DNA of 64,000 bases from NCBI RefSeq assembly GCF_001202025.1, contig NZ_LGHS01000014.1, positions 1 to 64,000 of the forward strand. Direction: 5' to 3'. This document shows, in pieces, positions 32,221 to 40,018 of this stretch. Numbering within the stretch: the first letter of the stretch is position 1; each line of letters opens with the position of its first letter. Both the position numbers and the translations under genes were made by a program. Source of the stretch: Pseudorhodobacter aquimaris (GTDB taxonomy: Bacteria > Pseudomonadota > Alphaproteobacteria > Rhodobacterales > Rhodobacteraceae). A model generated the notes under the pieces. The model had not been told where the DNA came from. It did no database searches and was given only the letters and a program-made list of their open reading frames with translations.

Positions 32221-33185
32221 TGGCGCGTAGAAACCTGTTTCAGCCCCCTCCCCCACCCGATGCCAGCAAGACCGCCCCCGCCACAGAGCAAAAGCAGCGG
32301 TTTCCCAATACCGGCGCGATGAGCGGCGTGAAATCCACCCTGAAGGATGTCGCAAGCAATGCGGTTCGGGAAATCTCGGTTGATGTCATTGAGGAAAACG
32401 GTCCCAAGGACCGACTTTCTTTTGGCGATGCCGATGTTGCGACACTGGCCCAGAGTATCAAGACCCATGGCCAGCAAGTGCCGATCATGGTGCGTGCGAT
32501 CGCGGACAAGCCGGGGCATTACCGGATCGTCTATGGCCGCCGCCGGTTGCGGGCCTTGCGGTTGCTCGGCATCCCGGCCAAGGCGCTTGTCAGAACGCTG
32601 TCGGATGAGGAGGCCATTCTTGCCCAAGGGCAGGAAAACACCCAGCGTCTTGATCCCAGCTTTATTGAAAAGGCGCTGTTTGCGACCGAGCTGACAACAA
32701 GCGGCTATGAGCAGGCGATCATCCTTGACGCGCTTGCGGTGGACAAACCCATGCTGTCGCGCATGACCAAGGTTGCCCGCTCCATCCCCAAAGCGGTGAT
32801 TGAGCTGATCGGCTCTGCCCATGGTATTGGCCGCCGACGTTGGGAGGAACTTGCCGACCAATCGCGCGACCACGGCTTTGATCTTGAACAGATCGCGGCC
32901 ACCCTGCCCTTTGACACCGCCCAAAGCACCGATGACCGCTTTGGTATGGTTGCCGATGCCGTGGCGCGGATGGTGAAGCCCAAACCCGCGGACAAAACAA
33001 CGCCCACCCTTTCGGTCAAGCTGGAGGATGGAACCCCCTTGGCCGAGGTAAAAGAAACCGCACGCGCCCTGACGGTCAAGCTGTCCAAGGCCCAGACCCC
33101 CGAATTTGCCCAGTGGATGCGCAACAACGCAGAAGCCGAGCTGAGGCGTCTTTATGAGGCGTGGCAGTCAGCGCAACAGCCCTGA
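32220..33185 (+). CDS. repB: Plasmid partitioning protein RepB (ParB family)
   Basis: 321 residues. The N-terminal ParB/Spo0J nuclease-like domain includes DVATLAQSIKTHGQQVPIMV near residue 72 and YRIVYGRRRLRALRLLG near residue 100. The central HTH region is around QENTQRLDPSFIEKALFATE and KPMLSRMTKVARSIPKAVIE near residues 139-200. The C-terminal part is for dimerisation. It binds the plasmid centromere (parS). Two copies of a perfect palindrome flanking repC are its likely targets. It follows repA with a 1-bp overlap and precedes the antisense RNA region. Confidence 0.93.
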   Translation: MARRNLFQPPPPPDASKTAPATEQKQRFPNTGAMSGVKSTLKDVASNAVREISVDVIEENGPKDRLSFGDADVATLAQSIKTHGQQVPIMVRAIADKPGHYRIVYGRRRLRALRLLGIPAKALVRTLSDEEAILAQGQENTQRLDPSFIEKALFATELTTSGYEQAIILDALAVDKPMLSRMTKVARSIPKAVIELIGSAHGIGRRRWEELADQSRDHGFDLEQIAATLPFDTAQSTDDRFGMVADAVARMVKPKPADKTTPTLSVKLEDGTPLAEVKETARALTVKLSKAQTPEFAQWMRNNAEAELRRLYEAWQSAQQP

Positions 33186-33235
33186 CCCGTATCACCCAGA
33201 GCAACACCATAACAAAAGGAGCACGACCAGCAGCC

Positions 33236-33291
33236 CAAAAAAGAAAGAGCCCCCCAAGGTAATCCCCGGAGAGCTCAATCTGTTCTTTGCA
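33236..33291 (-). ncRNA. repABC antisense counter-transcribed RNA (inc-alpha)
   Basis: In the repB-repC spacer the minus strand carries TTGACT (33320-33325), a 16-bp spacer and TAAATC (33298-33303), giving a start near 33291. The transcript would end in the stem GAGCTCTCC / GGGGGGCTC (33247-33276, two G-T pairs) followed by a T-rich run. The predicted RNA of about 55 nt matches the size and place of repABC ctRNAs that block repC expression and set copy number and incompatibility. Confidence 0.7.
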
Positions 33292-33328
33292 CTTTCAGAT
33301 TTACCAGCTTCTCTGCGCAAGTCAACAA

Positions 33329-33394
33329 CAACCGATTCGGTTGATTGTGTTTTGCTGCCTTTTTTCTGATTCCCAAGGGTTTCGGGCCCTTTTT
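33329..33394 (+). promoter_or_regulatory. repC leader hairpins (attenuator region)
   Basis: A perfect inverted repeat CAACCGATTCGGTTG lies at 33329-33343. A terminator-like hairpin AAGGG-loop-CCCTT followed by T residues lies at 33375-33394, just before repC. In repABC plasmids the ctRNA steers the leader between alternative folds that allow or stop repC expression, and these stems are the likely players. Confidence 0.45.
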
Positions 33395-33417
33395 ACATCA
33401 GGTTGTCGTGAAAAAAC

Positions 33418-34473
33418 ATGGCATTTACACAAGCAACTGCACCCGGCGGGCTGCGGAACAATGAGATATTGTCCGCGGACAACGCCCTTCCCGAACGCCA
33501 TATCGTCATTGCCACCCTGCGCAATGCCGCACCACGTCTTGGCCTTAGCCCGTCGGTGATCTCCACGCTGGATGCGATGTTGTCCTGCCTCGCCCCCAAG
33601 CGCAATCACCACACGGTCTTTGCCTCTAACGCCACGCTTACGTTTCGGCTGAACGGGGTTTCGGACAGAACCGTCAGGCGCCATGCCGCCGTTTTACAAG
33701 AAGCCGGGCTGTTGGTGCGTCACGACAGCCCGAACCGGAAACGTTTCACAAAACACAGCCGCCAGGACGGGATGGCGCTGCGCTTTGGCTTTGACCTCTC
33801 GCCACTTTTTGCGCGCTTACAGGAAATCGCCGCGCTGGCCGCCGAAGTTTTGCACGAACAAGAGCAGATCGATTACCTGCGCGCCAAGATCCGTGCCGCC
33901 GCTAATGCGCTGCTTATCGACAACCCCGACGATGAGATGGCACAGAACACCCTGCGCCTGCTGCGTCGAAAATTAGCGCTGAACGACTGCCAAGAGATCC
34001 TTGCAAAACTGGCCGACGTGCCGGTTCAGGCCGAAACTGCCGATGAACAACAACCCGTCATCACAACCAATATGACCGACAACGACGGCCAAATTGTCCG
34101 GCATCATCATAAGTCAAATAAAGAACTTATTGATAAAGAGAGTACACCGATTACGATTACAGAATTGCTGACCGCATGCCCGGAAGCAAATAAGTTCGCA
34201 TTGCATAGAATTGAAACAGCCCATGATGTTATCGGCCATGCCCGCACATTGGCGCCAATGATTGGCATTACCAATGAATCCTATGAGGCAGCGCATAGGC
34301 GACTTGGGCCACTCAGGGCTGCGGCGACGGTTTGGGCGATACTGCAGTTCCACAGCAAAATACGCAAGGTTGGAGCCTATTTCCGGGCAATTACAACAGG
34401 CGATAAAAGTGCAGCCTTCAGTCCTGAAGCTTTGGTGCGCCGTCTTGCCAATGCACAACTCCAGTTGGCTTGA
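33418..34473 (+). CDS. repC: Replication initiator RepC
   Basis: 351 residues matching RepC of repABC replicons: an N-terminal winged-helix region (RLGLSPSVISTLDAMLSCLA, LTFRLNGVSDRTVRRHAAVL, LVRHDSPNRKRFTKHSR near residues 35-120) and a C-terminal part (PLRAAATVWAILQFHSKIRK, VGAYFRAITTGDKSAAFSPE). RepC is the only protein essential for replication initiation and acts at an origin inside its own gene. An A+T-rich stretch at about 34105-34180 within the coding region is the likely origin. Expression is limited by the antisense RNA upstream. Confidence 0.92.
   Translation: MAFTQATAPGGLRNNEILSADNALPERHIVIATLRNAAPRLGLSPSVISTLDAMLSCLAPKRNHHTVFASNATLTFRLNGVSDRTVRRHAAVLQEAGLLVRHDSPNRKRFTKHSRQDGMALRFGFDLSPLFARLQEIAALAAEVLHEQEQIDYLRAKIRAAANALLIDNPDDEMAQNTLRLLRRKLALNDCQEILAKLADVPVQAETADEQQPVITTNMTDNDGQIVRHHHKSNKELIDKESTPITITELLTACPEANKFALHRIETAHDVIGHARTLAPMIGITNESYEAAHRRLGPLRAAATVWAILQFHSKIRKVGAYFRAITTGDKSAAFSPEALVRRLANAQLQLA
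33467..33482. repeat. Candidate parS palindrome, copy 1 (inside repC 5' end)
   Basis: TATTGTCCGCGGACAA contains the 14-bp perfect palindrome TTGTCCGCGGACAA at 33469-33482. The same 16-mer recurs after repC. Placement in the repC region and the perfect dyad fit a RepB-binding centromere site. Confidence 0.65.
34105..34180. other. A+T-rich stretch in repC, likely origin of replication
   Basis: This part of repC (coding HHHKSNKELIDKESTPITIT) is clearly richer in A and T than its surroundings. In studied repABC plasmids oriV lies in an A+T-rich segment within repC, so this is the best candidate. The assignment is by analogy. Confidence 0.45.
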
Positions 34474-34477
34474 ATGG

Positions 34478-34495
34478 TATTGTCCGCGGACAATA
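34478..34495. repeat. Candidate parS palindrome, copy 2 (just after repC)
   Basis: TATTGTCCGCGGACAATA is an 18-bp perfect palindrome beginning 5 bp after the repC stop. It shares 16 bp with copy 1. I found no further copies in the window. Confidence 0.7.
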
Positions 34496-34627
34496 TCGGT
34501 AACAAACCGGCAGGGCAGGGGGTTATGCTTATATTATCTTTTGTTTACAATGAATTAGCGGAATTTATGGCAACAAGGACCGCTAAACGACCGTGCACAG
34601 CCTGGATTTCACACAACCGCTATAAAT

Positions 34628-34645
34628 CTGTCGTCTAACTGTAAT
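34628..34645 (+). promoter_or_regulatory. Pho-box-like site upstream of phnC
   Basis: CTGTCGT-CTAA-CTGTAAT: two 7-bp direct repeats with an 11-bp period, each 6/7 matches to the PhoB half-site CTGTCAT. The box ends 35 bp before the phnC ATG. A GTCTA-N2-TGTA element inside it resembles the putative PhnF site before phnG, so activation by PhoB and repression by PhnF could overlap here. Confidence 0.6.
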
Positions 34646-34680
34646 ACGACCCCTTTAGCACAGGCTCCAAATTGGGGGCC

Positions 34681-35511
34681 ATGATGCTGACACTACAAAA
34701 TCTGACCAAGACCTTTGGCGACAAAACCGCCGTTCATAAGGTAAGCTTTAGCGTTGATCGTCCGATGATGATCGGGATTATCGGGCGCTCTGGCGCGGGG
34801 AAATCCACGGTTCTGCGGATGTTGAACCGGCTCAGCGATGCCTCCTCCGGCGCGATCCGGTTTGAGGGCAAGGACATCACACGCCTCAAGGGCGCCGAGC
34901 GTCGTAACTGGCAGTCGCGCTGTGCGATGATCTTTCAACAGTTCAATCTGGTGCCGCGGATGGATGTTGTTTCCAACGTATTGCACGGCACGTTGAACCG
35001 CCGCTCTACCTTGGCGACGATGTTCAACCTTTATCCTGACGGCGATATCCATAAGGCGATTGAGATCCTCGACCGTCTGGGCATTGCCGAACAGGCCCCG
35101 AAACGCGCGGAGGCCCTTTCGGGTGGTCAGCAACAACGTGTCGCCATCGCCCGCGCCCTGATGCAGGACCCGGCAATCATTCTGGCGGATGAACCCATCG
35201 CCTCATTGGACCCGATGAACGCACAGATCGTGATGCAGGCCCTGCGCCGCATCCATGAGGAAGACGGCCGCATGGTCATCGCCAACCTGCACACGCTGGA
35301 CACGGCGCGGCGCTATTGTGACCGGGTGATCGGGATGCGGGACGGGCGCGTGGTCTTTGACGGCGCACCAGAGGCGCTGACCACAGATGCGGCACGCGAG
35401 ATTTACGGCGCAGGCACGGATTTTTCCGAGGCCGCCACCTCTACCGAAATCGAAACGCTGGACAGGCCCGAGGCTCGTCCCCCCGAAGTCTTTGCCGAAG
35501 CCTTTGCCTGA
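34681..35511 (+). CDS. phnC: Phosphonate ABC transporter ATPase
   Basis: 276 residues with Walker [18 protein letters not shown] near residue 34, Q-loop [17 protein letters not shown] near residue 85, signature [16 protein letters not shown] near residue 144 and Walker [15 protein letters not shown] near residue 165. The insert [14 protein letters not shown] is typical of PhnC. It powers phosphonate import with PhnD and two PhnE subunits encoded next. I use the ATG at 34681; the ATG at 34684 is equally possible. The preceding Pho-box-like site predicts induction by phosphate starvation. Confidence 0.92.
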   Translation: MMLTLQNLTKTFGDKTAVHKVSFSVDRPMMIGIIGRSGAGKSTVLRMLNRLSDASSGAIRFEGKDITRLKGAERRNWQSRCAMIFQQFNLVPRMDVVSNVLHGTLNRRSTLATMFNLYPDGDIHKAIEILDRLGIAEQAPKRAEALSGGQQQRVAIARALMQDPAIILADEPIASLDPMNAQIVMQALRRIHEEDGRMVIANLHTLDTARRYCDRVIGMRDGRVVFDGAPEALTTDAAREIYGAGTDFSEAATSTEIETLDRPEARPPEVFAEAFA

Positions 35512-35563
35512 GCCAGCACAAAATCCCGCACCTCTGCGGGCCAATCCCATAACGGAGACTACA

Positions 35564-36469
35564 ATGAAAACCACTCTTGCTTTTGTACTGGCGACGACCG
35601 CGCTTGCCGGTGCTGTTCAGGCCCAGGATATCACCGAATTCCGCATCGGCATCCTTGGCGGTGAAAACGCTCAGGACCGCATGAATTCCAACGAATGTGT
35701 CCGCGCCTATGTCGAGGACCTGCTGGGGGTTGAAACCAAGATATTCACGCCTGCCGATTATGACGGGGTGATCCAGGGGCTGCTGGGTGGCTCGATTGAT
35801 ATGGCGTGGCTTGGGGCCTCTGCCTATGCGAAAACCTATATGACCGACCCCGAGGCGGTTGATGTGGTGATGGTGAAAACCAATCTGGACGGCTCTTACG
35901 GCTATCACTCGGTCGGTTTTGCCCGCGCCGACAGCGGCATCACCTCGTTGGAGGACATGAAGGGCAAGGTTTTTGCCTTTGGTGATCCGAACTCCACCTC
36001 CGGCTTTTTGATCCCTTCGGTTGAGATCCCCAAGGCCATCGGCGCGACCATGGAGTCGGGCGATTATTTCGGCGAGGTCCGCTTTGTCGGCGGGCATGAG
36101 CAGACCATCGTGGCGGTTGCCAATGGTGATGTGGATGCGGGCGTGACATGGGCCGACGGGCAGGGCGAGTGGCTGGACGGCTATAACTCCGGCGCGCTGC
36201 GCAAGGCGTCCGACTCGGGGTTGGTCGATATGAATGATCTGGTCGAGATCTGGAAATCCGACATCATCCCCGAAGGGCCGATCGTTCTGCGCCGCGCCCT
36301 GCCGGAAAAGGTCAAAGCCGATGTGACGGCCTTCCTTGGCGAATTGCACGGCAAAGACCCCGAGTGCGCCTATAACATGGCTGCGGGCGATACCGCCGGT
36401 TTCTTTCCGATCACCCATGACGCCTATAAAAACATCATCGCCGTGCGCGAAGCTGTTCAGGGCAACTGA
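35564..36469 (+). CDS. phnD: Phosphonate-binding periplasmic protein
   Basis: 301 residues. A signal peptide MKTTLAFVLATTALAGAVQA ends at residue 20. The mature protein shows the PhnD blocks FRIGILGGENAQDRMNSNEC, LLGGSIDMAWLGASAYAKTY near residue 70, VFAFGDPNSTSGFLIPSVEI near residue 140 (ligand-binding Ser/Thr cluster) and GDVDAGVTWADGQGEW near residue 190. It delivers phosphonates to the PhnC/PhnE transporter. RBS AACGGAGAC precedes the ATG. A strong hairpin after the stop may raise its mRNA level relative to the permeases. Confidence 0.93.
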   Translation: MKTTLAFVLATTALAGAVQAQDITEFRIGILGGENAQDRMNSNECVRAYVEDLLGVETKIFTPADYDGVIQGLLGGSIDMAWLGASAYAKTYMTDPEAVDVVMVKTNLDGSYGYHSVGFARADSGITSLEDMKGKVFAFGDPNSTSGFLIPSVEIPKAIGATMESGDYFGEVRFVGGHEQTIVAVANGDVDAGVTWADGQGEWLDGYNSGALRKASDSGLVDMNDLVEIWKSDIIPEGPIVLRRALPEKVKADVTAFLGELHGKDPECAYNMAAGDTAGFFPITHDAYKNIIAVREAVQGN

Positions 36470-36489
36470 GCCTTTGAAATCCGGGGGAG

Positions 36490-36511
36490 GGGCAGCGTTC
36501 CGGCGCTGCCC
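36490..36511 (+). other. Intercistronic stem-loop after phnD
   Basis: GGGCAGCG (36490-36497), loop TTCCGG, CGCTGCCC (36504-36511): an 8-bp perfect stem without a T-run. Hairpins after binding-protein genes in ABC operons commonly protect the 3' end of that message, so this likely favours PhnD over PhnE. Confidence 0.5.
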
Positions 36512-36538
36512 TTGCCACTATTTGCACTGGAGTATTCG

Positions 36539-37411
36539 ATGACAGGTTCCGCGCTGACTGGATCAAACCCGACCCGGTCCGACCATATTTCCGCAACCTA
36601 TGTGGTGCAGGTCCGCCGCCGCCGGATGTATGGCGGGCTGACCTTGGCCCTTTTTACCTTGCTGATGGTGTCGGGCTTTGTCGTGGCCGACGGGCGCAAT
36701 GCGGGCGGGTTCTGGGCCGGTTGGCATCAGATGTTGGACTTTCCCGCCGATGTCCTGTCAGAGGCCTGGGAAAAGCGCGCCAATCTGCCCGCGCTCTTGG
36801 TGAAATTCTTTCCCGCCCTGGTCGAGACGATCAATATCGCGGCGGCCTCTACCCTGATCGGGGCGATGGCGGGGCTGGTTCTGGCGCTGCTCTCGACGCG
36901 CGGGCTGGCGAAATGGCCCGCGCTTATTCCTGTGTTCCGCCGGATCATGGATGTGATGCGCGCGGTGCCTGAAATTGTGATCGCCCTTGTGCTGATCTTT
37001 ATCCTCGGCGGCGGGCCGGTGCCTGCGATGATCGCGATTGCCTTTCACACCGCGGGCGCCTTGGGCAAGCTTTATTCCGAGGTGGCCGAAAACGCCGACC
37101 TAAAACCTGTTGAAGGTCTGGGGTCGACAGGGGCCAGATGGATACAGCGGATGTGGCTGGGGGTTTTGCCCCAAGTAGCGCCGAATTTCCTGAGCTATAG
37201 CCTGCTGCGGTTCGAGATCAACATCCGCGCCTCGGCCATTCTGGGCTTTGTCGGGGCAGGGGGGATCGGGTCGGAATTGCGCCATGCGATGTCATGGGGG
37301 CCGGGCCGCTTTGATGAGGCGGCCGCGATCTTTGTCCTGCTCTTTGGGGCAATTGTTTTCTTTGACCAGCTTTCCAGCCGCTACCGCAACAAAATGATCG
37401 AGGGGCAATAA
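36539..37411 (+). CDS. phnE: Phosphonate ABC transporter permease 1
   Basis: 290 residues with about six hydrophobic helices (one at residues 25-42, then from about residue 95) and the binding-protein-dependent permease EAA-like loop ENADLKPVEGLGSTGARWIQ near residue 180. The C-terminal block is ASAILGFVGAGGIGSELRHA. RBS GGAG precedes the ATG at 36539. It pairs with the second permease, which starts 1 bp after this stop. Confidence 0.9.
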   Translation: MTGSALTGSNPTRSDHISATYVVQVRRRRMYGGLTLALFTLLMVSGFVVADGRNAGGFWAGWHQMLDFPADVLSEAWEKRANLPALLVKFFPALVETINIAAASTLIGAMAGLVLALLSTRGLAKWPALIPVFRRIMDVMRAVPEIVIALVLIFILGGGPVPAMIAIAFHTAGALGKLYSEVAENADLKPVEGLGSTGARWIQRMWLGVLPQVAPNFLSYSLLRFEINIRASAILGFVGAGGIGSELRHAMSWGPGRFDEAAAIFVLLFGAIVFFDQLSSRYRNKMIEGQ

Positions 37412-37412
37412 G

Positions 37413-38753
37413 ATGAGTGACGCGACAGTAACCCTTGCGCCTGCCAAACGTTCTGTCTCGGCGCTGTTCCGACGCAAACGGCAGATGGCCTTTGCCGTGC
37501 CTGCGATTGTGCTGGCCTATCTGCTCTATATCGCGGTCACCTTTGATTTCGCGGGGATTGCCAAACGTGCGAGCCTTGAGAATGCGGGGATTCTGGCCTC
37601 GGACAGCTGGTCCTATAAGGTGCATGTCACCCGCGACAACCGGCGGGGCGGGACCTCTTATGCGATTGAGGGTGAACGCAAGGGCACCTATGCCGATGGC
37701 ACGCATCCGGCCTGGGTCGATCCGCGCGGTGCCGAGGATGTGGTGATTGATCTGGAGGATGGCTATATCGTCCATTTCCTGCCCGATAATGCCGCCCTCT
37801 TCTATATTCCCGACTATGGCCGGATCGAGGCGCAGCTGGTCGACGGCAGCATCAAGACCAACCTGCAAGCGCCATTGCCCGACTGGATCAACCTGTCCGA
37901 TCAGCGCATGACGGTCACAACCGAGGCGGGCCGCATGACGATGACCCGTTCGCGCACCGAGGTGTACCGCTATTTCGCGGGGTGGGAGCTGTTCTGGTTC
38001 ACCCTCGACAGCCCCTATCACGGGCACAGCTTTGCGCAGATCCTCTTTGGCGACCGGATCGACCCGGATCGCGGCAATATCTCTGGTGCGCTGTCGGATT
38101 TCTGGAACAACGGCATGTGGCGTCACAAGGATGTGGCCTGGGCGATTGGTGAGACCATCCTGATGGCCTTCCTTGGCACCTTTGGCGCCGCAATCATCGC
38201 GCTGCCGCTGGCCTTTATGGCGGCGCGGAATTTCTCGCCGGTCTGGCTGGTACGCGGTGCGGCGCGGCGGCTGTTCGACTTTGTGCGCGGGGTCGATGCG
38301 CTGATCTGGACGGTGGTGCTGGCACGGGCCTTTGGTCCCGGTCCGTTGACGGGGGCGCTGGCGATCCTGATCACCGACACCGGCACCTTCGGCAAGATTT
38401 TCTCCGAAGCTTTGGAAAACGTCGATGAGAAACAGATCGAGGGTGTCAGCTCTACGGGCGCCAAGCCGATGCAGCGGTACCGTTTCGGGGTGATCCCGCA
38501 GGTGGTGCCGGTCTTGCTGGCGCAGGTCTTGTATTTTCTGGAATCCAACACCCGCTCGGCCACAGTTATCGGCGCGATTACGGGCGGCGGGATCGGCTTG
38601 ATGTTGACCCAGGCGATCCAGACCCAAAAGGACTGGGAAGAGGTCGCCTATTACATCGTGCTGATCGTTGGCGTGGTGATGCTGATGGATTGGTTCTCGG
38701 GCTGGTTGCGCGCGCGGTTGATCGGGGGCAAAGACCCCCGTGCGGGGGCCTAA
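37413..38753 (+). CDS. phnE: Phosphonate ABC transporter permease 2, with large periplasmic insert
   Basis: 446 residues, well above the roughly 270 of a plain PhnE. After the first helix (MAFAVPAIVLAYLLYIAVTF, residues 25-44) a hydrophilic segment of about 170 residues (for example VHVTRDNRRGGTSYAIEGER, VVIDLEDGYIVHFLPDNAAL) precedes the permease core from about residue 215. The core has the cytosolic loop EALENVDEKQIEGVSSTGAK and the block TRSATVIGAITGGGIGLMLT. The insert should lie in the periplasm and may contact PhnD. The stop overlaps the convergent phnF stop by 4 bp. Confidence 0.88.
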   Translation: MSDATVTLAPAKRSVSALFRRKRQMAFAVPAIVLAYLLYIAVTFDFAGIAKRASLENAGILASDSWSYKVHVTRDNRRGGTSYAIEGERKGTYADGTHPAWVDPRGAEDVVIDLEDGYIVHFLPDNAALFYIPDYGRIEAQLVDGSIKTNLQAPLPDWINLSDQRMTVTTEAGRMTMTRSRTEVYRYFAGWELFWFTLDSPYHGHSFAQILFGDRIDPDRGNISGALSDFWNNGMWRHKDVAWAIGETILMAFLGTFGAAIIALPLAFMAARNFSPVWLVRGAARRLFDFVRGVDALIWTVVLARAFGPGPLTGALAILITDTGTFGKIFSEALENVDEKQIEGVSSTGAKPMQRYRFGVIPQVVPVLLAQVLYFLESNTRSATVIGAITGGGIGLMLTQAIQTQKDWEEVAYYIVLIVGVVMLMDWFSGWLRARLIGGKDPRAGA

Positions 38754-39481
38754 TCCTCTATTGTCAGGGTCACTCGGTCGCCGGCAAACCATGTGCGGCC
38801 ATATTCAACCGGCACCCCTGCCGGGTCTACATTCAGGGCGGTAGAGCGCAGCAAGGGATCGCCCTCGCGGATCTGGAGGTGCAGCGCCTGCGTCGCATCG
38901 GCCAGAACTGCCGTCAGTCTGGTTGAGGCGCGGGTGTAATCCTCGACGCCGACACGGCGCAAGGCCTCGGTGATGCCGTCACATTCGGCAAGCGCGGCCT
39001 CTATCCTCGCAAGTCGGGTCAGCGGGAACAGGGTTTCAAACAGGGCAACGGGCTGCCCATCAGCATAGGACAGGCCGGAATAGTAACACAGCATCTCACC
39101 CGTCTGGATATTAAGGGCTGCGGCCTCTCCCTTTGACGCGGCGTGCTGTTCGATCAGCAAGACCTTGCGATCAGGGCGGCGACCGGCGGCCCGCAAGTTC
39201 TGATGAAAGCGCACCCTTTTGCCGATCGGGTAATCGGTCGGCGTCGCGGCGACAAAGCTGCCCGCCCCGCGCCGTGAGCGTACCAACCCTTCCTCGGTCA
39301 GATGTGACAGCGCTTGGCGCACTGTATGACGGTTTACCCCGAAACGGTCCGACAGGCGCGATTCCGTGGGCAGCTTGTCACCGGGGGCATAGCGCCCTTC
39401 GGAAATATCATTGCGCAGGGCATTGGCGATGGCCAGCCAGATCGGGGTCCGCCGCCGGTTGGATGATGGGTTGTCACTCAA
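38750..39481 (-). CDS. phnF: Phosphonate metabolism regulator PhnF (GntR/HutC family)
   Basis: 243 residues. The N-terminal winged helix is IWLAIANALRNDISEGRYAP with the recognition part RLSDRFGVNRHTVRQALSHL near residue 47 and wing EGLVRSRRGAGSFVA. A UTRA ligand-binding domain follows (from about residue 85), with LCYYSGLSYADGQPVALFET and the C-terminal PVEYGRTWFAGDRVTLTIE. It probably represses phn genes until a phosphonate or C-P lyase intermediate binds. It is divergent from phnG with an 81-bp spacer that contains a repeated element. Confidence 0.88.
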   Translation of the reverse strand: MSDNPSSNRRRTPIWLAIANALRNDISEGRYAPGDKLPTESRLSDRFGVNRHTVRQALSHLTEEGLVRSRRGAGSFVAATPTDYPIGKRVRFHQNLRAAGRRPDRKVLLIEQHAASKGEAAALNIQTGEMLCYYSGLSYADGQPVALFETLFPLTRLARIEAALAECDGITEALRRVGVEDYTRASTRLTAVLADATQALHLQIREGDPLLRSTALNVDPAGVPVEYGRTWFAGDRVTLTIED

Positions 39482-39528
39482 ATTTCACAAATCTCCTCTG
39501 TCGTCATGCGGCGAATCTGATAAGATAT

Positions 39529-39542
39529 GTCTAGTTGTATAG
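39529..39542. promoter_or_regulatory. Candidate PhnF operator between phnF and phnG
   Basis: GTCTAGTTGTATAG lies in the phnF-phnG spacer, and its flanks form the direct repeat ATGTCTAG / TTGTATAG. The core GTCTA-N2-TGTA recurs at 34633-34643 before phnC. HutC-subfamily GntR proteins bind TA-rich sites of this kind, which supports, without proving, PhnF binding. Confidence 0.4.
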
Positions 39543-39562
39543 GAAAACACAGAGTTGTCGAG

Positions 39563-40018
39563 ATGAATGAAACCACCGCCGACATATCCGCCCGCAAGGC
39601 GTGGATGGGCCTGATGGCCAAAGCCCCCGCCGCGCGTGTGGGTGCGCTCTTGGATGGCGCCTGTGCGCGCCCCGATTTCAAATGGCTGCGCCCCCCCGAG
39701 GTGGGCAGCGTCATGGTGCGCGGCAGGGCAGGGGGCACCGGCGCGCCGTTCAATCTGGGAGAGATGACGGTGACCCGTTGCGCACTGCGTCTTGCCAGCG
39801 GCGAGGTGGGCCACGCCTATATCCAAGGCCGCAGCAAGGCGGATGCCGAGGCCGCCGCCCTGATCGATGCGCTGATGCAAACCGGTCAGGCCGCGACATT
39901 GCAAACCGCGGTGCTGGATGTGCTGGCCGCGGATCGCGCCGCCTTGACCAAGGTCCGTGCCGAAAAGGCCGCCGCAACCAAGGTCGATTTCTTTACCATG
40001 GTCAGAGGGGAAGACTGA
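39563..40018 (+). CDS. phnG: C-P lyase core subunit PhnG
   Basis: 151 residues: RKAWMGLMAKAPAARVGALL near residue 10, FKWLRPPEVGSVMVRGRAGG near residue 40, FNLGEMTVTRCALRLASGEV near residue 63 and GHAYIQGRSKADAEAAALID near residue 82, the PhnG pattern. PhnG with PhnH, PhnI and PhnJ forms the C-P lyase core complex; with PhnI and PhnL it transfers phosphonate to ribose of ATP. Start ATG 39563 is used. It overlaps phnH by 1 bp (TGATG). Confidence 0.92.
   Translation: MNETTADISARKAWMGLMAKAPAARVGALLDGACARPDFKWLRPPEVGSVMVRGRAGGTGAPFNLGEMTVTRCALRLASGEVGHAYIQGRSKADAEAAALIDALMQTGQAATLQTAVLDVLAADRAALTKVRAEKAAATKVDFFTMVRGED

Noticed and set aside
39498-39515. CTGTCGT in the phnF-phnG spacer as a second Pho box
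   Set aside because: No second half-site at the 11-bp period.
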